The position numbers were made by a program, and so were the translations under genes. Positions 25,269-34,300 of a DNA stretch of 55,455 nucleotides are shown piece after piece (the first letter of the stretch is position 1; each line of letters starts with the position of its first letter). The notes under the pieces were generated by a model, which was not told the origin of the DNA, did not search any database, and saw nothing but the letters and a program-made list of their open reading frames with translations. Source of the stretch: Oscillospiraceae bacterium (GTDB lineage: Bacteria > Bacillota > Clostridia > Oscillospirales > Oscillospiraceae); contig CACXJE010000018.1 of the NCBI GenBank assembly GCA_902767915.1, positions 1-55,455 on the forward strand, written 5' to 3'.

Positions 25269-25901
25269 TTATTCTTTTTTCTTTTTCTTTTTTAAGAGGG
25301 CGCCCAGCACGTCGGTCTGCTTTGTGGATTTGTCCCGGATGCCCAGGATGGAGGAGCCGTGGCACAGCAGAGCCAGGACAAAGAACACGCCGGACAGAAT
25401 CGCGGCTTCCCATTGCTTTGTCAGCACCATACAGACGCCGAAGGCCAGGGGGACAATGGGGCCTGCCAGGCAGAGATATTTTGTGGAGAAGGTCACGATG
25501 ATGCCGAAGATATGAGCCACAAGGCTCCACAGGGGGTGAAACAGCGTGATGGCTGCGGAGGAGGTGGCAACGCCCTTTCCGCCCCGGAACTTCCTCCAAA
25601 TGGGGAAGTCGTGGCCCAGGGTGCAGCCCAGGCCCGCATAGAGGGTGATGATGGCGCCGGTGCTCCGGAACAGGACCCAGCGGCACAGCACAACGGCCAG
25701 AATGACCTTCACCAGATCGCCGATCAAAACCAGGATACCGGGCTTAAAGCCCAGAGCGTGCATGATGTTTGCCATACCGGGGTTGCCGGTGTTGCCGATT
25801 TCGGAGCAGGGCTTTCCGGCATAATGCCGGGCGACGGGTTCCGCTGTAAGAAAACAGCCGAAGGCGTAACCGATCAGGCAGCTGAAGATCCGAGGATACA
25901 T
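25269..25901 (-). CDS. plsY: Glycerol-3-phosphate acyltransferase PlsY-like
   Basis: A 210-residue integral membrane protein with about five hydrophobic helices. PlsY uses acyl-phosphate to acylate glycerol-3-phosphate in phospholipid synthesis. The two loop signatures are present in variant form: EIGNTGNPGMANIM (canonical SGNxGATN) and KFRGGKGVATS. The first is divergent, so this may be a paralogue rather than the housekeeping enzyme. The C-terminus is a run of lysines. A CGGAGGG site precedes ATG 25901. It marks the left edge of the conserved backbone before the accessory island. Confidence 0.85.
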   Translation of the reverse strand: MYPRIFSCLIGYAFGCFLTAEPVARHYAGKPCSEIGNTGNPGMANIMHALGFKPGILVLIGDLVKVILAVVLCRWVLFRSTGAIITLYAGLGCTLGHDFPIWRKFRGGKGVATSSAAITLFHPLWSLVAHIFGIIVTFSTKYLCLAGPIVPLAFGVCMVLTKQWEAAILSGVFFVLALLCHGSSILGIRDKSTKQTDVLGALLKKKKKKE

Positions 25902-26016
25902 ACTGATCCCTCCGTAATGGTTGATTCGGGTTCGACCAGGTTTATTGTATAATATTTGCGGGCAGAATGCAATGGGGATTCGGAAAAAACAGAGATTCCC
26001 GGCCAGAGAGGAAGGG

Positions 26017-26036
26017 CGCCTAATTTTTGTGGTGGT
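26017..26036 (+). repeat. Island repeat, copy 1 (degenerate)
   Basis: GCGCCTAATTTTTGTGGTGG. It aligns with the copies at 26072 and 26117 (consensus CGCC-C/T-AA-N-T-N-TG-N-GGTGG) and starts the three direct copies at the left edge of the island. Confidence 0.6.
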
Positions 26037-26071
26037 TAAATTTCAAAAAAAGTTGCTATAAACGACCTGCC

Positions 26072-26091
26072 CGCCCAAACTCTGTGGTGGA
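26072..26091 (+). repeat. Island repeat, copy 2
   Basis: CGCCCAAACTCTGTGGTGGA. Its core AAACTCTGTGGTGGA is identical to the arms of the palindrome at 41780-41825. Confidence 0.75.
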
Positions 26092-26116
26092 CAGATCTTT
26101 TTTAGCCTTACCCCCT

Positions 26117-26140
26117 CGCCCAAATTCTGAGGTGGATGAA
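26117..26140 (+). repeat. Island repeat, copy 3
   Basis: The 18 bases at 26122-26139 (AAATTCTGAGGTGGATGA) recur exactly, inverted, at 41323-41340, so the 15.2 kb between them is bounded by perfect inverted repeats. Confidence 0.8.
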
Positions 26141-26201
26141 ACAAATGCTCCAAAAAGTAGCGCATTTTGTAATGAAATGTATTCCGTTATTGGCGCGCTT
26201 G

Positions 26202-26210
26202 TGGTATAAT
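26202..26210 (+). promoter_or_regulatory. Extended -10 promoter of the restriction-modification gene
   Basis: TGGTATAAT is an extended -10 element 60 bp before the methyltransferase start; only a weak -35 (TTCCGT) is seen 17 bp upstream. The remaining gap from 25902 holds the plsY leader and the three repeats. A 39-codon frame beginning at 26145 is discussed under findings. Confidence 0.6.
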
Positions 26211-26270
26211 ATCAAGGAAAAGATACCAGGCCCTGATGGGTTCAAAGCGAAGAAAAAGAGGTAGACTGTT

Positions 26271-29072
26271 ATGACTGAAAACGAACAACGTCTTGCAGCA
26301 AAGCAATTTGCCCAGGATTGGGCTGGACGCGGAGACGAAAAGCAGGACACTCAACTGTTCTGGGTTGCCCTGCTTCAGAAAGTCTATGGAGTAGAAGAAC
26401 CGGATAAGTATATCCAATTCGAGCTTCCTGTAAAGCTGAGCCATACCAGTTTCATAGACGGCTACATTGAAACTACCCGTGTTCTGATCGAGCAGAAAGG
26501 CCTCGACATTGATTTGAAGAAGGGGTACAAACAGTCTGACGGCTCCCTTCTCTCCCCATTCCAGCAGGCCCGTCGCTATGCGGGTTATCTGCCCCACAAT
26601 CAGAATCCTCGTTGGATCGTTGTCTGTAATTTCCAGGAGTTTCATATCCATGATATGAATCGGCCCAACGATGCCCCGGAAGTTGTCAAACTTGCCGACC
26701 TGGAAAAAGAATACGCCCGGCTTCAATTCCTGGTTGACACGGGCAACGAACAGATCAAGCGGGAAATGGAGATCTCCCTGCAGGCCGGTGAGCTTGTAGG
26801 TGTTCTTTACGACGCTTTTCTGAAGCAGTACAAAGATCCTAACTCCCCTGAGACGTTGAAGAGCCTGAACAAGCTCTGTGTCCGGCTCGTCTTCTGCCTC
26901 TACGCCGAGGATGCAGGCATCTTCGGTCAGAAGAACATCTTCCACGACTACCTCGCGCAATTTGACGCCAAAGGAGCTCGTAAGGCCTTGCGCGATCTTT
27001 TTCGTGTTCTGGATCAGAAGCCCGAAGACCGCGACCCATATCTCGCTGACGACGATCCCTTGCTGGCAGCCTTCCCTTACGTCAACGGTGGCCTTTTTGC
27101 TGACGAGAATATCGAGATCCCTCCCTTCACGGAAGAACTGCTGAAGCTGCTTCTGGACAACGCCAGCGGCGATTTCGATTGGAGTGAGATCAGCCCGACC
27201 ATCTTCGGTGCTGTCTTTGAAAGCACTTTGAACCCCGAGACACGGCGTTCCGGCGGGATGCACTATACCTCTATCGAGAACATCCACAAGGTCATCGACC
27301 CGCTTTTTCTGAACGATCTAAATGCGGAGTATGAGGGAATTGTTTCCAACCCGATTACCAAAACCAGGAATCAGCAACTCAAGGAGTTTCAGCAAAAACT
27401 TGCGGGATTAACTTTCCTTGACCCCGCCTGCGGTTCCGGTAACTTCCTTACCGAAACCTATCTTTCCCTGCGGCGCTTGGAAAACAAGGTGGTTCAGGAG
27501 ATCATCGCTACCCAAAGAGGCGCCCAAGCCGGTCAGATCGTCATGGGTGAAACTATCGACCCCAATAAAGTTTCTATCAGCCAGTTCTACGGCATTGAGA
27601 TTAACGACTTTGCTGTCACCGTCGCCAAGACCGCTCTCTGGATTGCAGAGAGCCAGATGATAAAAGAGACGGAGGAGATTGTTCGCTTTGTGATTGATTT
27701 CCTTCCGCTGAAAACCTATGCCAATATCGTAGAAGCTAATGCCCTCCACATCGACTGGGAAACAGTGGTTCCCAAAAATAAGCTATCTTTTATAATGGGA
27801 AATCCGCCTTTTGTGGGCTCTTCTATGATGACTGCACAACAGAAAGCGGAAGCTGTATCTGTATTCGGAAAAGGGAAGCGGATCAACAGCATTGATTATG
27901 TTGGTGCGTGGTATTACAAGGCAGCAGCATTGATGCAAAACACGTCGATCTGTGCTGCATTTGTTTCAACCAACAGCATTACGCAGGGCGAACAGGTTGC
28001 GGCGTTATGGAACAAACTGCTCTTTGCGTATAAAATTCATATTATATTTGCCTATCGAACTTTCAGATGGGACAGCGAAGCGAAAGAAAAAGCAGCGGTT
28101 CATTGTGTTATAATTGGATTCAGTCAGTTCAATCATGGAAAGCCAAAGCTGCTGTTCACAAATGAAACTGGAGCACAAATCGTACAAAGGATAAATCCGT
28201 ATTTAGTTGAAGGCCCGGATGTTTTAGTGGAAAGCAGAGGAACGCCGTTGTGTGACGTTCCAAGAATGACAAAAGGGAATCAGCCTTCTGACGGGGGTAA
28301 TCTTATCCTCTCAGAAGAAGAACGGAAAAAGCTGTTAGAAGCAGATGAAAAGTTGGCGCCATGTATTCGTCGTTATGTTGGCGCAAAAGACTATATCAAC
28401 AATGATGAAGTGCGGTATTGCCTATGGCTGAAAGGCATTTCACCTGCTGTATATAATAAAAATACCGAAGTAATGCGCAGATTGAACGCGGTCCGCGAAA
28501 TGAGACTTGCAAGCTCTGCTGCGCCTACACGAGCGTTGGCTGAAATGCCGTACCTTTTCTTCTCAACCCCGCAGACGGATAGTAACTATCTTTGCATTCC
28601 GGAGGTCTCGTCCGAAAGGAGAAAATACATTCCGATCGGATTTATGGATAAAAGTGTGATTGCAAGTAATAAATTGCTGATCGTTCCAGGCGCAGAATTG
28701 TATCACTTTGGAGTTTTGACTTCTAATGTTCACATGGCATGGACAAGAACAGTATGTGGAAGAATGAAAAGTGATTATCAGTATTCCGGTTCAAATGTTT
28801 ATAATCCGTTTCCCTGGCCCAATCCCACGGAGGCACAGCGGGCAAAGATCGAACAGACCGCCCAGGCCATACTGGACGCCCGGGCCCTGTACCCGGATTG
28901 CAGCCTGGCCGATCTCTACGACGAGACCACCATGCCCCCGGAGCTCCGCAAGGCCCATCAGCAGAACGACAAGGCCGTCATGCAAGCCTACGGCTTTGAC
29001 GTGAAAACCACCACCGAGGCCTCCTGCGTCGCGGAATTGATGAAGATGTATCAAAGAATGATAGGTGTCTAA
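26271..29072 (+). CDS. MmeI-like single-chain restriction-modification enzyme (type IIG/IIL)
   Basis: A 933-residue fusion expected to methylate adenine in its recognition site and cut unmodified DNA. The N-terminus has a PD-ExK-type nuclease pattern, D63-x10-E74-Q-K76, as in MmeI. A helical connector (about 160-340) leads to an N6-adenine methyltransferase with the SAM motif FLDPACGSGNF (about 382-392) and catalytic GNPPF (about 510-514). The target recognition part (about 560-840) is AT-rich compared with the rest. The C-terminal 80 residues, starting NVYNPFPWPNPTEAQ, are GC-rich and are repeated as a fragment downstream. The mosaic composition fits exchange of recognition domains. Exact recognition sequence cannot be read from DNA alone. 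Confidence 0.88.
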   Translation: MTENEQRLAAKQFAQDWAGRGDEKQDTQLFWVALLQKVYGVEEPDKYIQFELPVKLSHTSFIDGYIETTRVLIEQKGLDIDLKKGYKQSDGSLLSPFQQARRYAGYLPHNQNPRWIVVCNFQEFHIHDMNRPNDAPEVVKLADLEKEYARLQFLVDTGNEQIKREMEISLQAGELVGVLYDAFLKQYKDPNSPETLKSLNKLCVRLVFCLYAEDAGIFGQKNIFHDYLAQFDAKGARKALRDLFRVLDQKPEDRDPYLADDDPLLAAFPYVNGGLFADENIEIPPFTEELLKLLLDNASGDFDWSEISPTIFGAVFESTLNPETRRSGGMHYTSIENIHKVIDPLFLNDLNAEYEGIVSNPITKTRNQQLKEFQQKLAGLTFLDPACGSGNFLTETYLSLRRLENKVVQEIIATQRGAQAGQIVMGETIDPNKVSISQFYGIEINDFAVTVAKTALWIAESQMIKETEEIVRFVIDFLPLKTYANIVEANALHIDWETVVPKNKLSFIMGNPPFVGSSMMTAQQKAEAVSVFGKGKRINSIDYVGAWYYKAAALMQNTSICAAFVSTNSITQGEQVAALWNKLLFAYKIHIIFAYRTFRWDSEAKEKAAVHCVIIGFSQFNHGKPKLLFTNETGAQIVQRINPYLVEGPDVLVESRGTPLCDVPRMTKGNQPSDGGNLILSEEERKKLLEADEKLAPCIRRYVGAKDYINNDEVRYCLWLKGISPAVYNKNTEVMRRLNAVREMRLASSAAPTRALAEMPYLFFSTPQTDSNYLCIPEVSSERRKYIPIGFMDKSVIASNKLLIVPGAELYHFGVLTSNVHMAWTRTVCGRMKSDYQYSGSNVYNPFPWPNPTEAQRAKIEQTAQAILDARALYPDCSLADLYDETTMPPELRKAHQQNDKAVMQAYGFDVKTTTEASCVAELMKMYQRMIGV
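28797..29000 (+). repeat. Direct repeat A: C-terminal part of the restriction-modification gene
   Basis: About 200 bp are repeated near-identically at 29693-29900, with long exact stretches around GCCCAGGCCATACTGGACGC. Confidence 0.9.
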
Positions 29073-29096
29073 AACACATAATCGGAGAATAATTGT

Positions 29097-29666
29097 ATGA
29101 AAAAATTCTTAAAAAATCCATGGACGATTAGCATGGGAAGCGTGTTTTTTGGTTTTTTGCTTACAGTTCTTTATGATCTGATAAAAGGGAAAAATATCTT
29201 TTCTACGGTTGGAGGGATATTATCGAATGTTATTACATTCTTGCTTTCTGTTATGAATTTTCGGCTAAAAGTTTGGTGGGTACTTATTGGACTAATTGTA
29301 GTTTTCCTCATTTTATGCCTAATTGCAAGGTACAATGAATCAAAAACTATTCAGGCGGAGCAGGAAAAACCACCCTTTTTCAAATATACAAAAGACCAGA
29401 TAAAAGGATGGAACTGGGAATGGAGGTGGTATAAAAACCTTTATGGCCAATATGATATTGAAGACTTACATCCAGTTTGTAGTTCATGTGGCACACCGCT
29501 TGTACGAAGTGATAACATAGAATATAATCTGGAGTGTATGAGATGCAACAAAAAGTATAGTGAATACTTACCTGATATGGACAATATTAAGATATATATT
29601 CGTGACAGCGCAAAAAGAGGAATTTATCAAGGAAACGAAAGCGAAATCAATAGAAGACAACTATAA
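29097..29666 (+). CDS. Membrane protein with C-terminal zinc ribbon, unknown
   Basis: A 189-residue AT-rich gene product. Hydrophobic segments lie at about 12-27, 38-54 and 58-77, then a cytoplasmic-type tail has CSSC (C128, C131) and CMRC (C147, C150), a rubredoxin-like zinc knuckle. I do not recognise the family. It sits between the two copies of the methyltransferase C-terminus, so it travelled with, or into, the restriction locus. Base composition is clearly lower in GC than the core genes. A role in phage defence or as an accessory to the restriction enzyme is conceivable but unproven. Confidence 0.65.
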   Translation: MKKFLKNPWTISMGSVFFGFLLTVLYDLIKGKNIFSTVGGILSNVITFLLSVMNFRLKVWWVLIGLIVVFLILCLIARYNESKTIQAEQEKPPFFKYTKDQIKGWNWEWRWYKNLYGQYDIEDLHPVCSSCGTPLVRSDNIEYNLECMRCNKKYSEYLPDMDNIKIYIRDSAKRGIYQGNESEINRRQL

Positions 29667-29692
29667 GTCGATATATAGTACATAAAAAATTT

Positions 29693-29917
29693 GTTTACAA
29701 CAATTTCCTCTGGCCGAATTCGACGGAGGCCCAGCGTGCGAGGTTCGAGCAGATGGCCCAGGCCATACTGGACGCCCGGGCCCTGTACCCGGATTGCAGC
29801 CTGGCAGACCTCTACGACGAGACCACCATGCCCCCTGAGCTCCGCAAAGCGCATCAACAGAATGACAGAGCGGTCATGCAGGCGTACGGCTTCGACAAAG
29901 AAATGACTGGTGATTAA
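29693..29917 (+). pseudogene. Duplicated C-terminal fragment of an MmeI-like methyltransferase
   Basis: It reads VYNNFLWPNSTEAQRARFEQ and continues through LADLYDETTMPPELRKAHQQ to a stop, matching the last 75 residues of the upstream enzyme at about 90% identity. There is no start codon or methyltransferase core, so it is a remnant of a second, probably differently specific, gene. The first residues differ most (NNFLWPNS against NPFPWPNP), as expected if it came from another allele. Confidence 0.85.
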
Positions 29918-29918
29918 T

Positions 29919-30662
29919 ATGCAATTAAGTGATTGTTATTTTGTCAAGTGCTTTGGCAAACAATCATATCGCGACACCTTCTATAGCGGAGAACTTTTCT
30001 TTGGACATGTAAAAGAGTATTGGGGGGCGGAAAATGCTTTCCAACAAGATTTTGAAGGAAGAATTCTCCATCAAGAAGGAAATGGGCTACTTATTGCTGC
30101 AAAACCCGGATTTGAAAGTGTATTAAAACAAGCGCGTTCAGTACACGATATAGAAGGGATAGTAAAAGAACGTGGAGATACGATTATAGCACGTACAACT
30201 TTGGCCTCTTCGTGGATCAATGGTTATATTTGTTGCTTTTATCTTCTCCCCAAAAGAAACGTAATACTACAGAATGACAAAATGGTTTTTGCCACCGATA
30301 CTATGGAGAATAAATTCAAATTTTTTTTAGCGAACTATATGGGGGATAAGAGCGTGGTATTTGCCGGCATTTATGATGCAGCAAGGCTTTGTAAAGCGTT
30401 TGAAGAGGTGTGTACTAATCAAGGGGTGCCATTTGCACGCGATATGGTAAAATATGCTGATATGGATACCACACAGGTTTTCTCGTGTATCAACCGAGGA
30501 GATATTTCACCAATTATCTTTACGAAACGCAAAGTATATAGTTACCAGCAAGAGTATAGAATGTTTATCGCTCCCCCAAAAGAGAGTGCGGCAGAGAACT
30601 ATAGGCTTAAAGGTGTTGCCGTTGCATCCTGCATTGTAGCAACATTTGAATATCCGTCTTAA
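29919..30662 (+). CDS. Unknown protein in the restriction island
   Basis: A 247-residue soluble protein, AT-rich. It begins MQLSDCYFVKCFGKQSYRDTF with a following GELFFG and DFEGR; this opening (a short KCF strand, then a Y-x-x-x-F/Y-x-x-G-x-L-x-F pattern and a later D-x-x-EG) resembles a loosely defined group of uncharacterised proteins often met in phage and defence regions, but I cannot name it. No catalytic motif is certain. It starts two bases after the fragment stop, with GGTG as a weak ribosome binding site. GTG 29910 is an alternative start. Confidence 0.6.
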   Translation: MQLSDCYFVKCFGKQSYRDTFYSGELFFGHVKEYWGAENAFQQDFEGRILHQEGNGLLIAAKPGFESVLKQARSVHDIEGIVKERGDTIIARTTLASSWINGYICCFYLLPKRNVILQNDKMVFATDTMENKFKFFLANYMGDKSVVFAGIYDAARLCKAFEEVCTNQGVPFARDMVKYADMDTTQVFSCINRGDISPIIFTKRKVYSYQQEYRMFIAPPKESAAENYRLKGVAVASCIVATFEYPS

Positions 30663-30731
30663 TATTTTACGGGAAAGTGTTGTTAATGCAAAGACTTGAA
30701 AGGACTCCTGCTAACGCATTGAGGTGGTAAT

Positions 30732-30914
30732 ATGCCGAGACAAAAAAAAGAAAACGTACCAGTCAGTTTCCGTCTCGCAAAGGATGTTAACGAGCGGCTG
30801 GAGCAATTTTGCAAGGACTCCGGGCAATCAAAGACCGTAGCCGTCGAGCGTGCTATAGCGATGTATGTTGACGATTACGAGGCCAAGCAGCGAAAGCTCA
30901 GTGAAGAAAAGTAA
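30732..30914 (+). CDS. Ribbon-helix-helix protein
   Basis: A 60-residue protein: VPVSFRLAKDVNERLEQFC is a typical RHH strand and helix, followed by SKTVAVERAIAMYVDDYE. RHH proteins of this size act as antitoxins, plasmid copy regulators or local repressors. GAGGTGG lies upstream of the ATG. No toxin-like gene overlaps it; the neighbours are the 247-residue unknown and a convergent XRE gene. Confidence 0.8.
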   Translation: MPRQKKENVPVSFRLAKDVNERLEQFCKDSGQSKTVAVERAIAMYVDDYEAKQRKLSEEK

Positions 30915-30940
30915 AATGATATTCACGGCCAAAAGGCCCA

Positions 30941-30979
30941 AAGTGCCCCTCTCCCAGTTGCATTCCGGGAGAGGGGCTT
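30941..30979. terminator. Convergent terminator between the RHH and XRE genes
   Basis: AAG-GCCCCTCTCCC pairs with GGGAGAGGGGC-TT around an 11-nt loop, between convergent stop codons. T-runs are short. Confidence 0.65.
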
Positions 30980-30994
30980 GCCTTCCGTTGAGGC

Positions 30995-31249
30995 TTAGGC
31001 GTCCGTGTATTTCACTGCATATTGAGCATCTGGAATATCAAGCCAATTCATAAGTCGAAGAAGGTAGTGACCATCCGGCGTTGTATCACCGTTTTCCCAC
31101 TTTTGGTATGTTCGGACGGTTGCTCCAATGGCGTCCGCAACTTCCTGTTGCGTGAATTTCAACTTCTTGCGTCGTTCTTTCAGCACGGTGAAGTCGAACT
31201 CCATACACAGAGGGCCTGCATAGATCTGATACCAAGTGCCGTCATACAA
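30995..31249 (-). CDS. XRE-type helix-turn-helix regulator
   Basis: A 69-84 residue DNA-binding protein. The helix-turn-helix is clear: FTQQEVADAIGATVRTYQKWENG, then DGHYLLRLMNWLDI. The better start may be ATG 31204 (MEFDFTVLKERRKK), giving 69 residues; neither start has a good ribosome binding site. It lies just left of the promoter of the giant surface protein gene and is divergent from it, so it could regulate that operon. Confidence 0.75.
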   Translation of the reverse strand: MYDGTWYQIYAGPLCMEFDFTVLKERRKKLKFTQQEVADAIGATVRTYQKWENGDTTPDGHYLLRLMNWLDIPDAQYAVKYTDA

Positions 31250-31257
31250 TTTAGGTC

Positions 31258-31286
31258 TTGCAAAATCAAAAGAAATACATTATAAT
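31258..31286 (+). promoter_or_regulatory. Promoter of the giant surface protein operon
   Basis: TTGCAA and TATAAT are 17 bp apart. The leader of about 82 nt ends in a strong GGAGAAAGGAGG site. The -35 box overlaps the 5' side of the divergent XRE gene region. Confidence 0.8.
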
Positions 31287-31374
31287 GAATTAAAATAGAA
31301 TAAGTGTGGAAACCTGCCATTTGTCTTCAAATGCAAGCTTTCTTTTGAAACCCCGGAGAAAGGAGGATCCCTAA

Positions 31375-34300
31375 ATGAACGGAATCCTGAAACGGCTCAC
31401 TTGTCTGATACTAACTTTATGCCTGCTGAGTACAATCATGCTCCCTGGCCTGGCTTTTGCCGATGAGACAACAGAGCCTGTTTCTGCCCTGCTGGAATCG
31501 GAGGTATCTGAGACCGGTTCGAGTGAAACGGAGCCTGTGCAGCCCGAGTCTGTGGAAACGGAGCCCGTAGAACCTGCACCTGTAGAAACTGAGTCTGCGC
31601 AGCCTGAGCCTGCGGAAACGGACCCTGCGGAAACGGGCCCTGCGGAAACGGGCCCTGCGGAAACGGACCCTGTGGAGTCTGAGCCTGTTGAAACAGAACC
31701 TGTTGAGACCGATCCTGTTGTAACGGAACCTGAACCGGTTCCGGAACAGCCTTCTGATGGTCCTACAACTGAAACGGAGATCACAGTAGTTTCCCGCACA
31801 GAAAATATCGTTGGCGACGTCTTTGCCAGAATGTTTACCCAAGATGAAGAGGAACAAAAGACGCTGAAGGAAAAACTTGCAGAATATCCCCGTGAGCATC
31901 ATGAGCTCTCTTACTACAAGGACTCTTCCCGGGTCCGGTATCTGAAGGGCGGAGAAGGGGAGGATCGCAACTACCTGGTCTACCGGGATTCCTATCTGCT
32001 GATCTCCGAAGAGGACAGCCTGCTTTATAAGGTTGATGTTTCCGAGGACGGAACCTCTGCGACGGTATCCCCGGCGGTCTTCCCCGAACGTCTGGACAAT
32101 AAGACCGGCATCGTTTTCCTGGGGGAAAACATCGGCTGCGACGAAATTCTCGTGTTTGGCGGCGAGACGGTCTATCACGGCGACTCCGTGACCTTCTCCC
32201 TGAAACCGGCGGAAGAGATCGTTATCACCGAGCTGTTCTCCGACGGCAAGCTGGAATTCAACGGCGATTCCGGGGAACCGAAGCGAGTTGACTTCGGCTT
32301 CACTGTCTATCCCAAAGGAACGAACTGGGAAGGCGAGATCACAAGCTTCAAGCCATACTGGCCCAATGCCCATGTTCATGTCAATCTCTGGGATCTTGAA
32401 TTCAAGCTGATCCTTAATCTGAAGTTCGACCTGGGCTTTGAGATCGAAACCACCGGCTCCAGCGGCGGCAGGCAGTCCGCAAAGATAGCTTCCGTTTCCG
32501 TGCCCGTTGAGCTGTTCGACATCGGCGTCCAATACAATCTTCAGGTGGAATTCCCCAATGAGCCCATGAAATTCAAGGGCACGAGCACCACGGAAATGGA
32601 AATCACCATGGACTTGCTCTTCGGGACGCGCATCTCGAAGTTTGAAAACCCGATTTCGCTGACTGATCTGACCGTCAAGAACCCGGCGGACTATAATAAA
32701 GACATTCCCTTCTACATCGGCTCCCAGATTCTGATCTACGGCGGTTTCCTGGAGATCAGCGTTGACCTTTGGCTGTTCTCCATCGATTTCGGCCCGGTGC
32801 TTTCGATCAACATTGACAACAGCGCGGGCTGCTACGGCGTTGCAAGATATGAAAAGAATACTTTCACAGAGGAGGACATCGGGCAGAAGAACCGACTACA
32901 TACCTGCGCGGCGCAAGGCGAAGCCGGCTGCCTGACTGTCGATTTGCGGGAGGTCTCCAAATTCTGGATCTATTTCAAGATAGACATCTATGTTGACCAT
33001 TGGGAGTTCCCGCTGTACTCACCCGGCGAGGAAACGATCTCAAGGTATTCCTATTATAATTCCTACACGCATCACAGCGGCATGCAGAAGGGCGTCTGCC
33101 CGCATCTGTTCTACATGGTCCCGGTCCGGGTCTGGCTGGACGATAATATGACACGTCCCGCCGCAAACATGGCGGTGACTGTCAGCGACAGTTTGCAGAT
33201 CAGCCCTGCCGAGGAGAGGTTTGTTTCCGCTGTGACCGACAGCGGCGGCAGCGCATTCGTCTATCTGCCCTATAAACAGAATTATCAATACACCTTCGTA
33301 TCCAACGGCGTCATCGACGGAAGAACGCTCGCCGGTTCCAAAAAACAGACGGTCTATATTCAGGCAGGAGACAATCCGGTTGTCAATATTGTCCTGCGCT
33401 CGGATGAAATCATAAATATTAAGACCGACATCGTTTGGGAAGCGGACTTTGAAAAGAAAGACTTGCCCTCCGGAAGCTATGCTTATTTGAACATTTTGCT
33501 TTTCAGACGGAGAGCCGGTTCCAATGAAGAATGGGAGTGGACCAATTATTACGACGCTGCTGTTAGCAGCGAAGGATGGCACGTGGATCAGCGGACGGTG
33601 CCGAAATTCGGCTTTGACAGCAGCGGGGCCTTCCTCTATGAATATCGCGTTCGTCTTTTGGAGAAAAACGATTACGGCAACGGTTATTCTGTGATCACGC
33701 CTGAGAACGACAACTGCTTTATCCTCCGCGGAATAGAGGCTTATACCGACGTTGCCGGCAACACGGTGCAGTCTCACACCAACAAGTATCAGATCAGCTA
33801 TGACGAAAAGACCACCGACGAGACCCTGGAGACCACCATCCGCGCCACCGCGGTCATGGATATCCGGCTGAGCAAGAGCTGGAAGCTGCAGGATCCTGCG
33901 AACAAAGCGGAGTTTGTCTATCTTGCTCTGCTGCAAAAGCCGGCGGATGGCTGGGAAAACAAGGCAGTCGAGAAACATGTGCCCCAGGACTGGGTCGTGA
34001 TCCTGGATCCGATCCAGGGACCGCACGAGTCGATCCGGAGCCTTACGGAAGCAGATCAGCTGATTGTATACGACGATCTCAGCAGCGTTGAGAACAGACC
34101 CCTTGCCATCGGAAAAGTCGATAACGATAATCAGTGGACCCTTAATTATACGGTTTGCAAGTATCGAAACGGTATCCGGCTGCAGTATGAGGGCTGCGAG
34201 CTGGACAACACCGTCATGGAGAACCTGCTCAAACACGAGTATGACATCCGGAACTCCGTGTTGGTCAAGTCCTTCGGCAATTATCTGTCCATACCGGGTA

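Noticed and set aside
30732-31249. A toxin-antitoxin pair made of the RHH and XRE genes
   Set aside because: The genes are convergent with a hairpin between them, and neither has a toxin-like domain.
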